Assembly (NCBI GenBank): GCA_001931875.2
Contig: MSJH02000643.1
Span: forward strand, 22,601 to 86,600
Direction: 5' to 3'
Source of the DNA: Byssochlamys sp. IMV 00236
Taxonomy: Eukaryota; Ascomycota; Eurotiomycetes; Eurotiales; Thermoascaceae
Length of the DNA stretch: 64,000 nucleotides
Part shown: in pieces, positions 22,636 through 34,086 of the stretch
How positions within the stretch are numbered: position 1 is the first letter of the stretch
Layout of the letters: each line of letters starts with the position of its first letter
The notes under the pieces: generated by a model
What the model was told of the DNA's origin: nothing
Seen by the model: only the letters and a program-made list of their open reading frames with translations
Databases searched by the model: none
Made by a program: the position numbers and the translations under genes

Positions 22636-23310
22636 GCACCGGCTCTAGGAAAAAGTCATTTTTTTTGCTTTTTACGCATATTCCGATTGATGCATTTCTT
22701 AACTCCATTTCCACGGCTTCAAGGTTTCATGATATACCAAAAATGCTCATTTGGGTTCTTCAACATAATGCGAATGCGAAAAGGGGGGGAAAGAGAAGTC
22801 TGTTTCACCATATGCATTTAGAACTTTCGATGCAATGCATTCAACAGCTTTCAATTAAGAGCTATGATTTTTTTTTTTTTCATCTTAATGCGAAGTCTAC
22901 GTACATCTCTTGCCCGGGCAAGGAAACTTGTTTGCTTGGCTCCAAATGTCGACACCATATGTATCGCCCAAGCATACAATGAATATAGATCCTAGTGATC
23001 TACGTAGTATGTTCTATCATATGAAAGAACCTGCTGTAATCGGCGATATGATAGATCGTCTGCATGCATTCTTTGTGTGCGCTAACAGAAACCATAAATG
23101 GTTATGGCTCCCCGATTCGAAGATGTAGATCGGATACTCAATTCTACAATTTGCTGGACTACATCCGCAGAGAAAGACTATAAACGATATATGATTGCAA
23201 ACTTCTTCAGACATAACTATAAAACCGGTATAAGCTGAAAGTTCTAGTATAAAATACAGGTGTCATTGAATGGATTTTTGCCGGCGCAAGTAATAATCCT
23301 TTTCACCGCG
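22636..23310. other. Convergent 3' region carrier / uS2m
   Basis: AT-rich 3' flanks of two convergent genes with a T-run near 22868-22880. No gene seen. Confidence 0.4.
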
Positions 23311-24447
23311 TTACTGCTGTCCAGTGATAGGGTTCTCACGCAGCTCGGAAATAGTGATAGGTTCATATGGAAGCTCTCCCCTCTTAGCCGCCTCCAGTCT
23401 CCTCTTCTGTCCGGACTCGCCTGCTCTACCAAGGATACCAGCGATCACCTGCACGCAACGCAAGCTGTCATCGTTGGCCGGGATTGGGTAGGTGACCTTC
23501 GTCGGGTCAGCATCCGTGTCGATGATACCGATCGTGGGGACGTTGTTGAGACCACATTCGTGTAGCAACACGACGTTTTCGATAGGATTCAAGCAGACGA
23601 CGAGATCGGGCTTGAGAGCCGGGCGGTCGGTCAGGTTTTGCTTAAAGTCAGGCAGTTCCTGATCCAATGCGTTGACAACCTTGCTCTCGCAATGACCGAG
23701 GATCTGCTGTCCATTGGTAAGACTGCCGGGAATCCAGCGCTCGAAGATATGATATCCTCTCGCCAACTCTGCAGCTCTCACGACGGCGCGCTTCTGGCCC
23801 TTCCGAGTTCCAACAAACAAGATCAGACCGCCCCTCGCAGCCACCTCTTCCACAACCTTAGCTGCCCGGCGAAGGTAGGCTGCCGTGACATCAAGAGAAA
23901 TGATATGGATTCCTTCTCTGACACCAAAAATGTAGCGGGAGTTCTGCGGGTTCCAGCGAGACGTGGCATGTCCAAGATGTGACTGGGAGGCAAGAAGCAG
24001 TTCGAGGGAGATATCTGACGGCTTGGGAGGGTTTCGGAGGATATCTTCAGGTTCGTACGTCTCAGACACAACCGTACCCAGGCTGTGAAAATGATTTCCT
24101 GGAAAACATCGAATGTCAGATCCAGACTCCGATGAAAATAGGACCGATTGGTCTTCCACTCACGTTGTTGCACTGTTTTCTTCCATTCCTCTCGCGCAGG
24201 AGAGCTAATATCCTCCGGAACCTCCATCACAGCCGAAATCTTTCCCGGCTGAGATGGAGCAGCGACGTTGGGCGTCTCAACAGCGACATCGACTCGGACA
24301 TTAGTCGAGTTGAAGCGCGCCAGCATCGGAGCCCGGTTGAGGGCCAGGAAGCTGCGGCCTTGAAGACAATTCCATCAGTAAAAGAGCTAAATGTGATTAA
24401 GACAGTGAACACTCACTCTGCCGCGCACACAGTTTCCGGACAATCAT
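23311..24447 (-). CDS. MRP4: Mitochondrial small-subunit ribosomal protein uS2m
   Basis: S2-family protein of the mitochondrial 37S subunit. Three exons, 24417-24447, 24164-24358 and 23311-24098, 337 residues. The first 31-base exon supplies a basic presequence (MIVRKLCARQSRSF). The S2 core begins at LELLLASQSHLGHATSRWNPQ. It continues through REGIHIISLD, GGLILFVGTRKGQ, RWIPGSLTNGQQI, and KPDLVVCLNPIENVVLLHECGLNNVPTIGIIDTDADP, all S2 hallmarks. The ~75-residue leader before the core is usual for fungi. All splice phases agree. The symbol follows the yeast orthologue. Confidence 0.93.
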
Positions 24448-25275
24448 TTTGTGCTAGAACTGCTGCTTCAACACCGTTCGCAAGGTCCGCGGAGAGCCTC
24501 TCGAACTTTTGATGGAACGCTTGGCGAGTCTCGGGGCCGAGCCATGAGATGCGCTAGTCCGTTTATGGCAGCCACGGTTTGTCGCGGGTGCCGACACTCT
24601 GCAGCATGCATCTCAATAATTTTCTGATCACTTCGGTGATGATGGGTTCGCAAACTGAACGACATTGCGTTATAAATGACTCTAAAGGGTTCAGACTATG
24701 GAAAACTACCTTCGTTGTTGATTCAAATGCGGATCTACCTCGCTTCCGCTTCTTAACCTGCTCTACAAAAGATGAGAACAGCAATCTCACCAAACAAGTA
24801 CAAATCTGCTACTATTTCAAAAAATTTTGGATGGGAATTTCATCTTCAGAATGTGATATATAGATGGCCCGATATATAAATTCTGACTTCTGACTCGGCT
24901 CTAGGATAAACCTCAAGTCTCCCCGATTTGTGTTCAACATATTTGCATATTCAAGTCCAGCAGTAAACCAGTTGGACCTTTTTAATCCTTCGCATATCCG
25001 GACAATATGTTTGATGCAGTAACTTATCAATAATAGTCAATACCGGATCTCCATCTATGTCAATGACACTTCATGATCATATAGCATCCGCGGGAGAAAG
25101 AGCAAGGGCAAAAGGGCCCAGATATCCAAAAAAAAAAAAAAGTCACAAATACACAGCGAAACACAATGAAAGCTATGATCCCGCAAAGCGAAAGAAAAAC
25201 AAATCGTCAGAATCCCCGTTGACAATATTGGCTAGTCCCGGTTCCCAGCCGGGAGTATAACCCAAGACGCTTTAT
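24448..25275. other. uS2m promoter region and downstream flank
   Basis: About 830 bp between the uS2m start and the stop of the glycine-zipper gene, both minus. A 13-base A-run ends near 25140. The Lys-rich open frame near 25057 is an artefact of that A-rich stretch. No gene supported. Confidence 0.4.
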
Positions 25276-25959
25276 TCATTTCTTTCCGAGGAAGCTGCCG
25301 GCCGCGTTCTCTAACGAGCCAAGGAGTCCACTGTGGTGTTGAGAGCCCTGAGAACCGTGATGCTGTCCCTGGGGATAGCCGGTTCCACCATATGACTCCG
25401 TGTAACCGCCCTGCTGATGATGACCCTCACCATGATTCTTGTGTTTCTTCACGGCATCTTCAACAACACTGCCCATGATAGCGCCACCAATGGTTCCCAA
25501 GATACCATGGTCAGCCTTGTGGCCGGCAAACCCTCCGGCGAGACCTCCAGCTAGGGCGCCGCCCAGTCCACGATCTCCCTCCTGGGCACCGCCTGGTGCA
25601 CTCTGGTTATGACCATAGCCCCTAAAAGATTCTACCGTTAGATAATTGATGGAATTAGAACCCGAGTGAGGTTCAGGGTTAACATACTCAGATCTGCCTC
25701 CATACTCATGCGAGGGCTGCTGGCCATAGCCCTGTGGTCCTCCATACTGCTGGTGGCCGTACGACTGGTCATAGCCACCTTCTTGTTGGTGATGGTGATG
25801 GTGATGATGAGGCTGCTGGCCGTAACCGCCCTGCTGAGGATAGCCTCCCTGGTTCTCGTAGCCACCTGGGCCGTAGCCACCTGGGCCGCCATAACCGCCC
25901 TGGTTATAACCGCCTTGGCCGTAGCCCTGGTTGTACTGGTGGTCGTAGGGGCCAGACAT
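25276..25959 (-). CDS. Gly/Tyr/His-rich glycine-zipper protein
   Basis: Two exons, 25688-25959 and 25276-25621, 205 residues. The intron (25622-25687, 66 bp) has a GTATGT donor and a CTAAC branch site but no stop, so retention would give a 227-residue version. The N-terminal half is made of GGYGQ/GGYNQ-type repeats with a run of seven His. The C-terminal half has a glycine zipper (LGGALAGGLAGGFAG and GILGTIGGAIMGSVVEDAV), able to pair in or on membranes as in the 17-kDa antigen/2TM family. The composition is prion-like, so condensate formation is possible. A strong TATA box 125 bp upstream suggests inducible high expression. Function unknown. Confidence 0.8.
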   Translation of the reverse strand: MSGPYDHQYNQGYGQGGYNQGGYGGPGGYGPGGYENQGGYPQQGGYGQQPHHHHHHHQQEGGYDQSYGHQQYGGPQGYGQQPSHEYGGRSEYVNPEPHSGSNSINYLTVESFRGYGHNQSAPGGAQEGDRGLGGALAGGLAGGFAGHKADHGILGTIGGAIMGSVVEDAVKKHKNHGEGHHQQGGYTESYGGTGYPQGQHHGSQGSQHHSGLLGSLENAAGSFLGKK

Positions 25960-26081
25960 AATGGATGAAGTTGATATAGATGTTATGTTAATGTGAAGGT
26001 AGTAGTATGTGAAGAGTGATAGGATTCAATAAGTAATGAGATTGAGTGCGATATCCAAACCGCTGAGGGACTTCCCCCGCT

Positions 26082-26089
26082 CTTTTATA
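26082..26089 (-). promoter_or_regulatory. TATA box of glycine-zipper gene
   Basis: TATAAAAG on the minus strand, about 125 bp upstream of the ATG, followed by a C/T/A-rich leader (repeated AACATC, TTCACA words). Typical of stress-induced or highly expressed fungal genes. Confidence 0.6.
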
Positions 26090-26145
26090 ACCCTGCAAAC
26101 TTCAAAGACAGCCAAGGAGTCTGACATATCATCCGACCTAACTAC

Positions 26146-26163
26146 TAACTAGTTAACTAGTTA
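26146..26163. repeat. 18-bp perfect palindrome
   Basis: TAACTAGTTAACTAGTTA reads the same on both strands. A related 14-bp palindrome lies at 27300-27313. The pair flanks about 1.1 kb of gene-free DNA. Confidence 0.6.
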
Positions 26164-28206
26164 AAATTACGTTAACTGCTTGCAGAATGCAGCGAGAGTT
26201 ACGACTCATCGCCTCTAAACTTAGCCACCCCGCTAGATCCAGCGTTCGGCGCGCTGCTTCAGCCCTGTGGATTAGAAGACAAAAATACATTCATTGGAGG
26301 ATGCCTGGACGCACGCAAGCCGGACTCCTTGGGGGATGCTGCGAGACAGCCAACAAGGTGGCCTCGTGGTCCTTTCGGCTCAGCTGGACCCAGCCAGCAT
26401 GTACACTTAGTAGTCTACTTAGTACTGGTACACCAGCGATGAACCGTTGTTGAGAGTCCGCTGTCGCCATCGGACCCCCTGTGGCTGTGAAGACGCTGTT
26501 CCCCGCGGTTGGCCGGAGACACGTGGCGGTGCATCGCCCCTGTGGCGCAAGGAAACGCAATCTATTTTCAGATCTCCCTGACGCAGCTGATCGCTGTCAA
26601 GCCCCATGAAGATCGTCATTCAACGGCGGTTATCTCCTTTCTGGTAATTCTGAAGATCTTATTGTACATGTAAAGATCTAAACCATCAACACTGGGAATT
26701 TCTGTTGCCAAGTCCCGGTCCGGACACGCATACGTGTACACCTCGACTTGGCAGAGTTTGCGGGAACCCTAACCAATCTATCATCTTCAAGTGGACCATG
26801 CCCTGAGTCCCTGATGGATGGTGACTATTATTATTATTGTTTGTTTCTCCGGAGCGGAGAGCCAGCTCCTGTTTCTCGGAATCGAACAACTCCTCCGGTG
26901 TCAGCGTCAAGGTCTCAAAATGGGTAAGACGTTGTCTCATTAGGTACACTTGAAAGGGGAAGAGCCCAAATGTTCAAGATCAGACATCCCCTGTACATAT
27001 TGTAGTGAAATGGCCAGTATCCTATCATTTGCACACTTGTTCATGACGAAGTCTGTTTCTCTGTCCCTGGTCCATCATTCGGAAATTGCAATAACTACCT
27101 ATCATCTGACTTGTCCGTGCGAAGAAAGTCAAGCTAGGCTCTAGAACTAGTGGTTCATGAAGCACAATGAATAGACAACAAAGCAGTCTATTAGTCACAT
27201 TTATTTTCTTCTGTGGCTTGGAATTCATCATCAATTCTATACGTATTTCGTAGATATCTCAATTCCAGTAGTTGAGACATCCTCGAAACATTCTCGTTAG
27301 TTAGTTAACTAACGTCAACTTAATATTGCCTTATGTAAGCGAGCAGCTGACATCTTATCTACTCTTAGAGACGGCAATACTGATAATTACCACACCGCGG
27401 AATACACCGCCCTCGAGTATCGCACTATACCGAATACAGATGCATCCCAACATGTCGGGTCCACTGGTAGAACGATTGGACTCACTGGAGCAGTGATCAA
27501 TGAATATGGAACAGAAGGACATGTTGTGCCGTCTGAAAGAAGATCGCTCTCATCAGTCTCTGTCTTCGGACAATGCAGACAAAGCCCTAGTGACATCCGA
27601 CCGGCCAGCAGCATTGCCGATCCGAAAACGGGGGACCTGGAAGGATCGCGATTGGAGTGGAATGTGATGGATTCAAGAATATGCCCGCATAACTTGATAA
27701 GAGCACCAAGACGTTACCTTGGCAGTCTTTCGACATGGATCGTCTGCAGACGGCACACCCAACCGGGTGCCCGACCTCTTCTTTAAGCACACCACGTCCT
27801 CGTCGATTTTCTGAGACATTGTTCGGGAAGCCGTTCGGATGACGGACCAACCGTGGTATCACACTCGTACCTGCCCACGAAGAACACGATCAGATGCTTA
27901 TACGGATAAAGCTGAAACATACTCTGGCATATTCTGGCGCGCGCTTATTTCTGCTCCTAAATATCTATAAAACAAGAAAACAATTCCCGCGAACTTCCGC
28001 CGCGGGCGGTTGCATGATGACATCAGTTGCGACTACAGCGTGGGGCTCTACTCTGATACTCTTCCGCGAAATTCCAATTATTCGCAATTCGGATACGATA
28101 TCTAACTCTCTGCCAGCTGCATGATGTTGAGTGAATGCTGAGAAAATTGGGACGATGAGAAGGCGGTGTTGCAGAGTCCACATCGGTTAAGGGTATCTAT
28201 ACCGCC
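26164..28206. other. Long divergent intergenic region
   Basis: About 2 kb upstream of the flippase gene (+) and the glycine-zipper gene (-). Open frames of 60-98 codons occur on both strands (for example near 26686-26949 and 27493-27786) but none has family features or splice-consistent extension. A TTATTATTATT tract lies near 26828. Confidence 0.4.
27300..27313. repeat. 14-bp perfect palindrome
   Basis: GTTAGTTAACTAAC, related in sequence to the palindrome at 26146-26163. Confidence 0.5.
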
Positions 28207-31200
28207 ATGGGGCCGACGACCGAGCGCCGTCAAGACTGGTTCCAACAAGACGTCAAACAGCGCGCTCAGGTGTGGTACCAGAAATACGTGCTGGAGCTGA
28301 TCTTGAGGCGAAAGGCGCTCTCTTCTTCCAATGATGGCCGTCATATCCCCCTCCAGCCTTTCCATGACAAACCGTTGGTTGATCCTCGTAGACATCACCC
28401 ATATATCTCAAACACCATCCGATCGTCCAGGTACACCATCTGGGACTTCTTGCCAAAACAGTTTCTTTTTCAGGTGACCAGACTGGGGAACTTCTATTTC
28501 ATTTGCATCGGAGTTCCTCAAGCTATTCCTGGGTTGAGCAATACCGGAAGCTATACGACTATTCTGCCCCTTCTTTTCTTTATCCTTCTGACAGTCGCAA
28601 AAGAAGGCTATGATGACTACAAAAGACACAGACTGGACAAAGTGGAGAACACAAGATGTGCGACTGTTATAAGAGATGGCCGGCACGCGGAGCGTCGAGG
28701 AACATTTGCAAGAATACCCGATCTTCGCTCGTTTCCGTCAGTTTCTAAAACAAAATCGGAAGTTGTTGAGGAGTTCGAGCTGAAGGAAGACGAATTACGA
28801 TGGAAGCAAATCCAATGGCAGGACATCAAGGTCGGTGACATTATCAAACTGGAAAGAGACGACGCTATCCCGGCGGATACAGTGTTGCTATACGCGGATG
28901 CAGAAGATGGGATTGCATACATTGAAACGATTGCTTTGGACGGGGAAACGAATTTGAAAAGTCGCCAGGCATTGCCGGAGTTTGATCGTTGCAACACAAT
29001 AGAAGGGATCAGATCATGCAAGGCCGAATTCGTGGTCGAGGATCCGAATCCGGATCTCTACAATTTCAACGGCAGGGCAATCGTCGACGGGGAATCTGTT
29101 CCACTCACCCTGAACGAAGTTGTTTACCGGGGTAGCGTCTTGAGAAATACTAAGCTCGCAATAGGCCTAGTAATCAATACGGGAGAAGAATGCAAAATCC
29201 GAATGAATGCCAATCACCATCCTAAAGCGAAAAAGCCCCGTCTTGAAAAGTTTCTCAACCAGGTCGTACTCACACTCGTGGTTTACGTGATCCTCCTCAC
29301 TATGGGGTGCTCAGTGGGGTATCTCATTTGGAGGAGATCAGTTGAGAAGCACTCATGGTACTTGAAAGACGCTAAAGTCAGTGCCAAAGAGATCATTATC
29401 GGCTATGCGATTGAATTCAATAACGTCATCCCGCTGGCACTATATGTTAGTCTGGAAATTGTTAAGATCGGCCAAGCACTGTTATTGAACGGCGACGTTG
29501 AAATGTACGACGAAACGTCCGATGCTCCGGCGAGGTGTAACACGAATACGATTCTCGAGAACCTAGGACAGGTCAACTATATCCTCTCAGACAAAACAGG
29601 AACTTTGACAGAAAACGTCATGAGATTTCGCAAGATCAGCGTTGCGGGCACCGCGTGGCTACATGAAATGGATATCGAAGAAGATGACCAGGGCCAGACG
29701 TCGGAAGCCGGGGAAGAAGATCACGACAGCATCAAATCTTGTCATATAACCGCCACTGCCAAGGTCGGGGATAGTCAGACATCCATCTCGCCTCTTGTTG
29801 AATATCAACCGAGGTCCTCTTTTTCCACTTGGAGATCCGCCGGCAGGCCTGATCATCTTCAACCGGGACTGACAACAAAGCAACTCCTCGAATATATTCA
29901 TCTTCATCCCGCATCTGAGTTTTCCAAAAGGGCCCGCGAATTCATACTGGCAACGGCTTTATGCCATACCTGCCTTCCCGAAGTCACGGGTGACAACGTA
30001 GATTTCCAAGCGTCATCTCCCGACGAACTCGCCCTCGTCCGGGCAGCCCAAGAGTTGGGTTACGTGGTCGTCCATCGCTCATCGCATTCAATTACTTTGC
30101 TTGTGAAAAGTGGAAGTGGGAATGAAAGTCAGTCATACGAAATTCTCGACATAATCGAATTCAGCAGCAAACGAAAGCGCATGTCCATCATTGTGCGATG
30201 CCCTGATGGTCGAATATGGCTACTCTGCAAGGGTGCAGATAATGTCATCTTGCCGCGTCTCAAACATGCAGACCAGGTAGCTCGATTGGCTAAGCGGGTG
30301 CGTGAAAGTCGTGAATTCGATCACCTACGACGGAGTCAACAACTTGAAGCAGCAGAGAGACCTGGTGTCAGGAGATCACTCGAGATAACGAAGCAGTCCG
30401 CGTTCAATTTCCTTGACAAGTTGTCGGTCACGAATGACTCTACTATTCTCAGCCGCTGCCTCGAACATGTCGATGACTTTGCAAACGAAGGCCTTCGGAC
30501 CCTCCTTTTCGGTCACAAATTTATTTCCCCGGAAGACTACAGCTCCTGGAGGAAGATATATCGTGAGGCAACGACCTCACTCACAGATCGTCAAGATCGC
30601 ATTGAAGAGGCTGGGGAGCTTATTGAGCAATCTCTTGATCTTCTTGGCGCGTCTGCCATTGAAGACAAGCTACAACAGGGCGTGCCCGAGACCATTGACA
30701 GACTTCGTCGCGCTAACATTCGAATCTGGATGTTGACTGGTGATAAGCGGGAAACAGCGATCAAGATTGCACACTCTGCGCGGCTTGTCCTGCCCGGTTC
30801 TAAGACATTTATTCTGGATTCTACAGTAGACAATTTGCAAGGGCAGATACGGGCCGTTTACGACGAGATATACCTTAGGGATGCAAATAGCGTCTTAGTT
30901 ATTGATGGGCATACCCTTGCAGTTGTAGAAAGTGATCCCATACTGAAGGACTCTTTCTACCGGCTCATAGCATCCACTCGTTCCGTGATTTGTTGCCGTG
31001 CTAGCCCAGCGCAAAAGGCTAGCATAGTAAGCGCAATCAAAGCGCATATACCCGGATCCCTGACTCTTGCTATTGGTGACGGAGCAAATGATATCGCTAT
31101 GATCCAGGCTGCAGTAAGTAATATATCCCTCTGGGTATCTACAAGTATATGCTCAACCTAAGCTTTGAACCAGGACGTTGGTGTTGGTATATCTGGTAAA

Positions 31201-32211
31201 GAAGGCCTACAAGCAGCACGCGTCGCAGACTATAGCATAGCTCAATTCCGCTTTCTTCAACGCCTCCTTCTTGTTCACGGTCACTGGAACTACGTTCGCA
31301 CTGCAAAGTTCATACTGATGACGTTCTGGAAAGAAATGTTCTTCTATATGATGCAGGCGCTCTATCAACGCTATAACGGATACACCGGTACTTCGCTATA
31401 TGAATCGTGGTCTCTGACTGTTCTTAATACCCTATTTACATCTCTGTGCGTCATCATCATGGGGATTTTCGAACAAGACTTAAGCGCCGACACCTTGCTC
31501 GCTGTTCCCGAGGTGTATCTCCACGGCCAAAATAATGCTGGCCTCAATCTGCGAAAATACCTGGCCTGGATGCTATGTGCCACCGCAGAGGGAATGATTG
31601 TATGGTTCTTCTCCTGGGCAATTTACGGAATGCTTTATATCCCCAAAGATCAAGGATTATTCGCATTTGGTGATCTTGTGTTCACCTTAGCAATCCTGTG
31701 GACGAATACAAAGCTATTGTAAGTGCCCTTGCGCCACTGGAGGCCACCATGTTCGAAATCCATAGACACGTGCTAACTAATCTGTTCTGTTAAAAGCATT
31801 GGCGAAACTCACTGCAAGACGATCATTGTCATCACCTGTTTCTCGATCACTATCGCTGGCTGGTGGGCCTGGAATGCGTTCCTCGCAGCTGCCTATACGC
31901 CTCAACCAGGACCATACAGTGCGCGCGGGGGCTTCACGAATACCTTTGGTACTGACCCCATTTGGTGGTTGACGCTCATTCTGGTGTTTGCGATCTTGGT
32001 GGCTCTACAAGTCGTATACAGTTCGCTCAACCGGAACATCATATCAATCGCAATGAAACCGTTGAGGCGAAGAGTAAAGTGGTTTGGGGGCAATGAGGAT
32101 TCCGATATTAGAATGTTCCAGGAGATGGAACAGGACCCGTCCATGAGAGAACGGCTTAAGAAAATGGCTCGGGACGAAATGGAAGAACCGGACGTGGAGT
32201 ACATACCATGA
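28207..32211 (+). CDS. P4-ATPase phospholipid flippase, Dnf3-like
   Basis: Moves phospholipid from the outer to the cytosolic leaflet of Golgi/endosome or plasma membrane. Three exons, 28207-31113, 31174-31718 and 31797-32211, 1288 residues. The start has a good context (GCCATGG). Seen in order: two N-terminal membrane helices, actuator DGET at 245-248, phosphorylation site DKTGTLT with D462, nucleotide-domain segments (SSPDELALV), hinge GDGANDIAMI at about 957, then the C-terminal helices starting VLNTLFTSLCVIIMGIFEQD. The stretch usually reading PISL in helix 4 is PLAL here (IPLALYVSLEIVK). The extended cytosolic region after the phosphorylation site and weak match to Dnf1/2 favour the Dnf3 class. 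A Cdc50-type partner is expected elsewhere. Confidence 0.92.
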
Positions 32212-33834
32212 TGTTAATGACTAACGACACTACATAAATAGTGTACTTACATCGCAGATTTATTAGAAGACCTAATGATTTAATTATAGTATCTGTTAGA
32301 CACCCCCTCCGGTGGCTTCTGTTGGGCGCCCTGTTTACTAGTGTCCTATATAGGGATCGCCTAGCCCTAGATTTAATTAAGCAAGTATTCTCCCGCTTCC
32401 TTTAGGTTATATTGCTCTTATTCTAAATGTTATTACTCTTTATACTTGATGCTTCTGGTTTGATAATTGCCTTGCTGCTTGTTGGTGCCTTAGATTAAAT
32501 ATCATCAGTTTCAGAGACCCGGAAGGCTAGTAGAGTGATTGGATGTAAGTGTTAGAAGGGGTAACACAAGGCGGCTATAAATCAATAACTATTGGCTACT
32601 TTCAGTAACTAAGTAATAGTAACTACTTAATCCAGATGTTGGCATACAGAGATGACAAATTGCTGAACCTTCGATCTACAGTACTTTTCACCTAGGTCCA
32701 GTGCTAATGCACGCAAAAATACGCCAATATCTGAATACATCCTAGGCTGGTGATTCTGATTCCGCAGAAGTATTAGATTTACCTCTCCAGCTGCCCTAAG
32801 TAGGATATCAGACAACTTAACTAGGACCCGAGCAATTAGGGAACCACCCTAGTCGGCTTAGCCGCCACTAGAGCGGGCAATGCAGTCTCGTGCACATAAT
32901 CCTGATACCTATTCGAACCGGATAAGCCAACGGGCACCAGTATCTGGCTGTAGTCTTCGAAGCCTTGAGCCAACGCCGGTGTCTTGTGTTCTACTCAGCT
33001 AGCACTCTCGGAGCTCCCGTTCCTTACACTGCGGACCATGAGGCGCCGCATATAACAGTTGTGGTCCCTTTGAAGTTATCAGTGATTATATCGTCTCGCT
33101 TTGAGATTGTAAGTGGCATTGTTGTGTAGTAACTAGTGCAAAGGATCTTGGTATTGAATTTGCTGTGCCGCAATGTTGCATTCACAGGTATCCACAAGTT
33201 AGCATCAGGAACTACATAACAATGGGGCTGTTCATTGATTTAAGTTTGAACTAAGAATGGTAAGCATAATCTTGTAAGTAGGAACTACCGTATACAAGAG
33301 AGGGGACTAAAGAAAGAAAGAAAGAAAGACAAGAGCTCAAAGTCTTTGTCAGAGAATAAGAGGCAACCATAAATGTCTATGACTCTACAAGCATGGGCCT
33401 GTGGAAATCTATAAGCTAGCCCGGGAGATCTTTCGACTCCAACTAGTTTGCTATCAAAGTAGACTCTCCACCCGTTAAGTCGATCGTATCTATCTCGCGC
33501 CATTTCTTTCTCCAATCGAGTTTGGAGCAAAGCTACCTGGAAATCGGTTCTGATATCCTGCGATCTGCCAAATTAAGGTTCGAATAGTAACTTTGTATAG
33601 TGTCGTCGGGGAATTGGCAAGTGGGCTGGAGTGAGCGAATGAACAGATACATCTTTCTGCCCATTTGCGAGTAAATGGTGTGATCAAGATAGTGTCGGCC
33701 TGCGTCCTTTATCGCTGAGCGAGCTAGAGGTTAACGCTTAACCACTAAGTAAGATAGCGTGCGACAGCGCTATAAGTATATACCTATATTCGGTATGTTT
33801 TATTTGTTTTGTTTTACTACATTCCTTACTCCGT
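32212..33834. other. AT-rich gene-free stretch with probable transposon debris
   Basis: No supported gene. A segment from about 32294 opens TGTTAGACACC and contains TATATAGG, as in LTR promoters, but no matching end was found. The tract at 32830-33060 is GC-richer and broken by stops in all frames. Treated as likely mobile-element debris, not proven. Confidence 0.35.
33310..33328. repeat. (AAAG)n microsatellite
   Basis: About 4.5 copies of AAAG in tandem. Confidence 0.6.
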
Positions 33835-34062
33835 ATGGGGGCCATGCTTATCTTGAAATCGAGGATCGAATTCAAATGGCCGGCCACGTACCTAGGCATC
33901 CCAGGAAACGAAGCAGCTAACCAGGCTGCCAAAGATGCCCCGATACTACCTCGTGGCCGCTCGATCTCAGATCTCAGCTATTACTACATAGAGGGGTTGA
34001 AGTCAGAGTCAATATGCCCTCAGTATTTGCACCTCGCTGGCGGTCGTCGGGACGCACTCTGA
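33835..34062 (+). mobile_element. Relic of non-LTR retrotransposon RNase H domain
   Basis: A 75-codon frame whose middle reads ATYLGIPGNEAANQAAKDA. This matches the end of the RNase H domain of fungal LINE-type reverse transcriptases, usually written GHSGIPGNEAADxAAK. Only this fragment is left: no reverse transcriptase or endonuclease domain is visible upstream, and the frame stops 24 bp before the first ATG of the next gene. The conserved Asp of the last motif is Asn here, so it would be inactive. Confidence 0.6.
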
Positions 34063-34086
34063 CTCCGTCTCCCTTGGCGGAGATCC

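Noticed and set aside
25057..25260. Lys-rich plus ORF
   Set aside because: Its composition is produced by an A-run; no other sign of a gene.
32294..32566. Solo LTR starting TGTTAGACACC
   Set aside because: No matching inverted end or target-site duplication could be found by eye.
32930..32950. T-loop-like sequence suggesting a minus-strand tRNA
   Set aside because: The flanking bases do not pair into a T stem and no acceptor stem fits.
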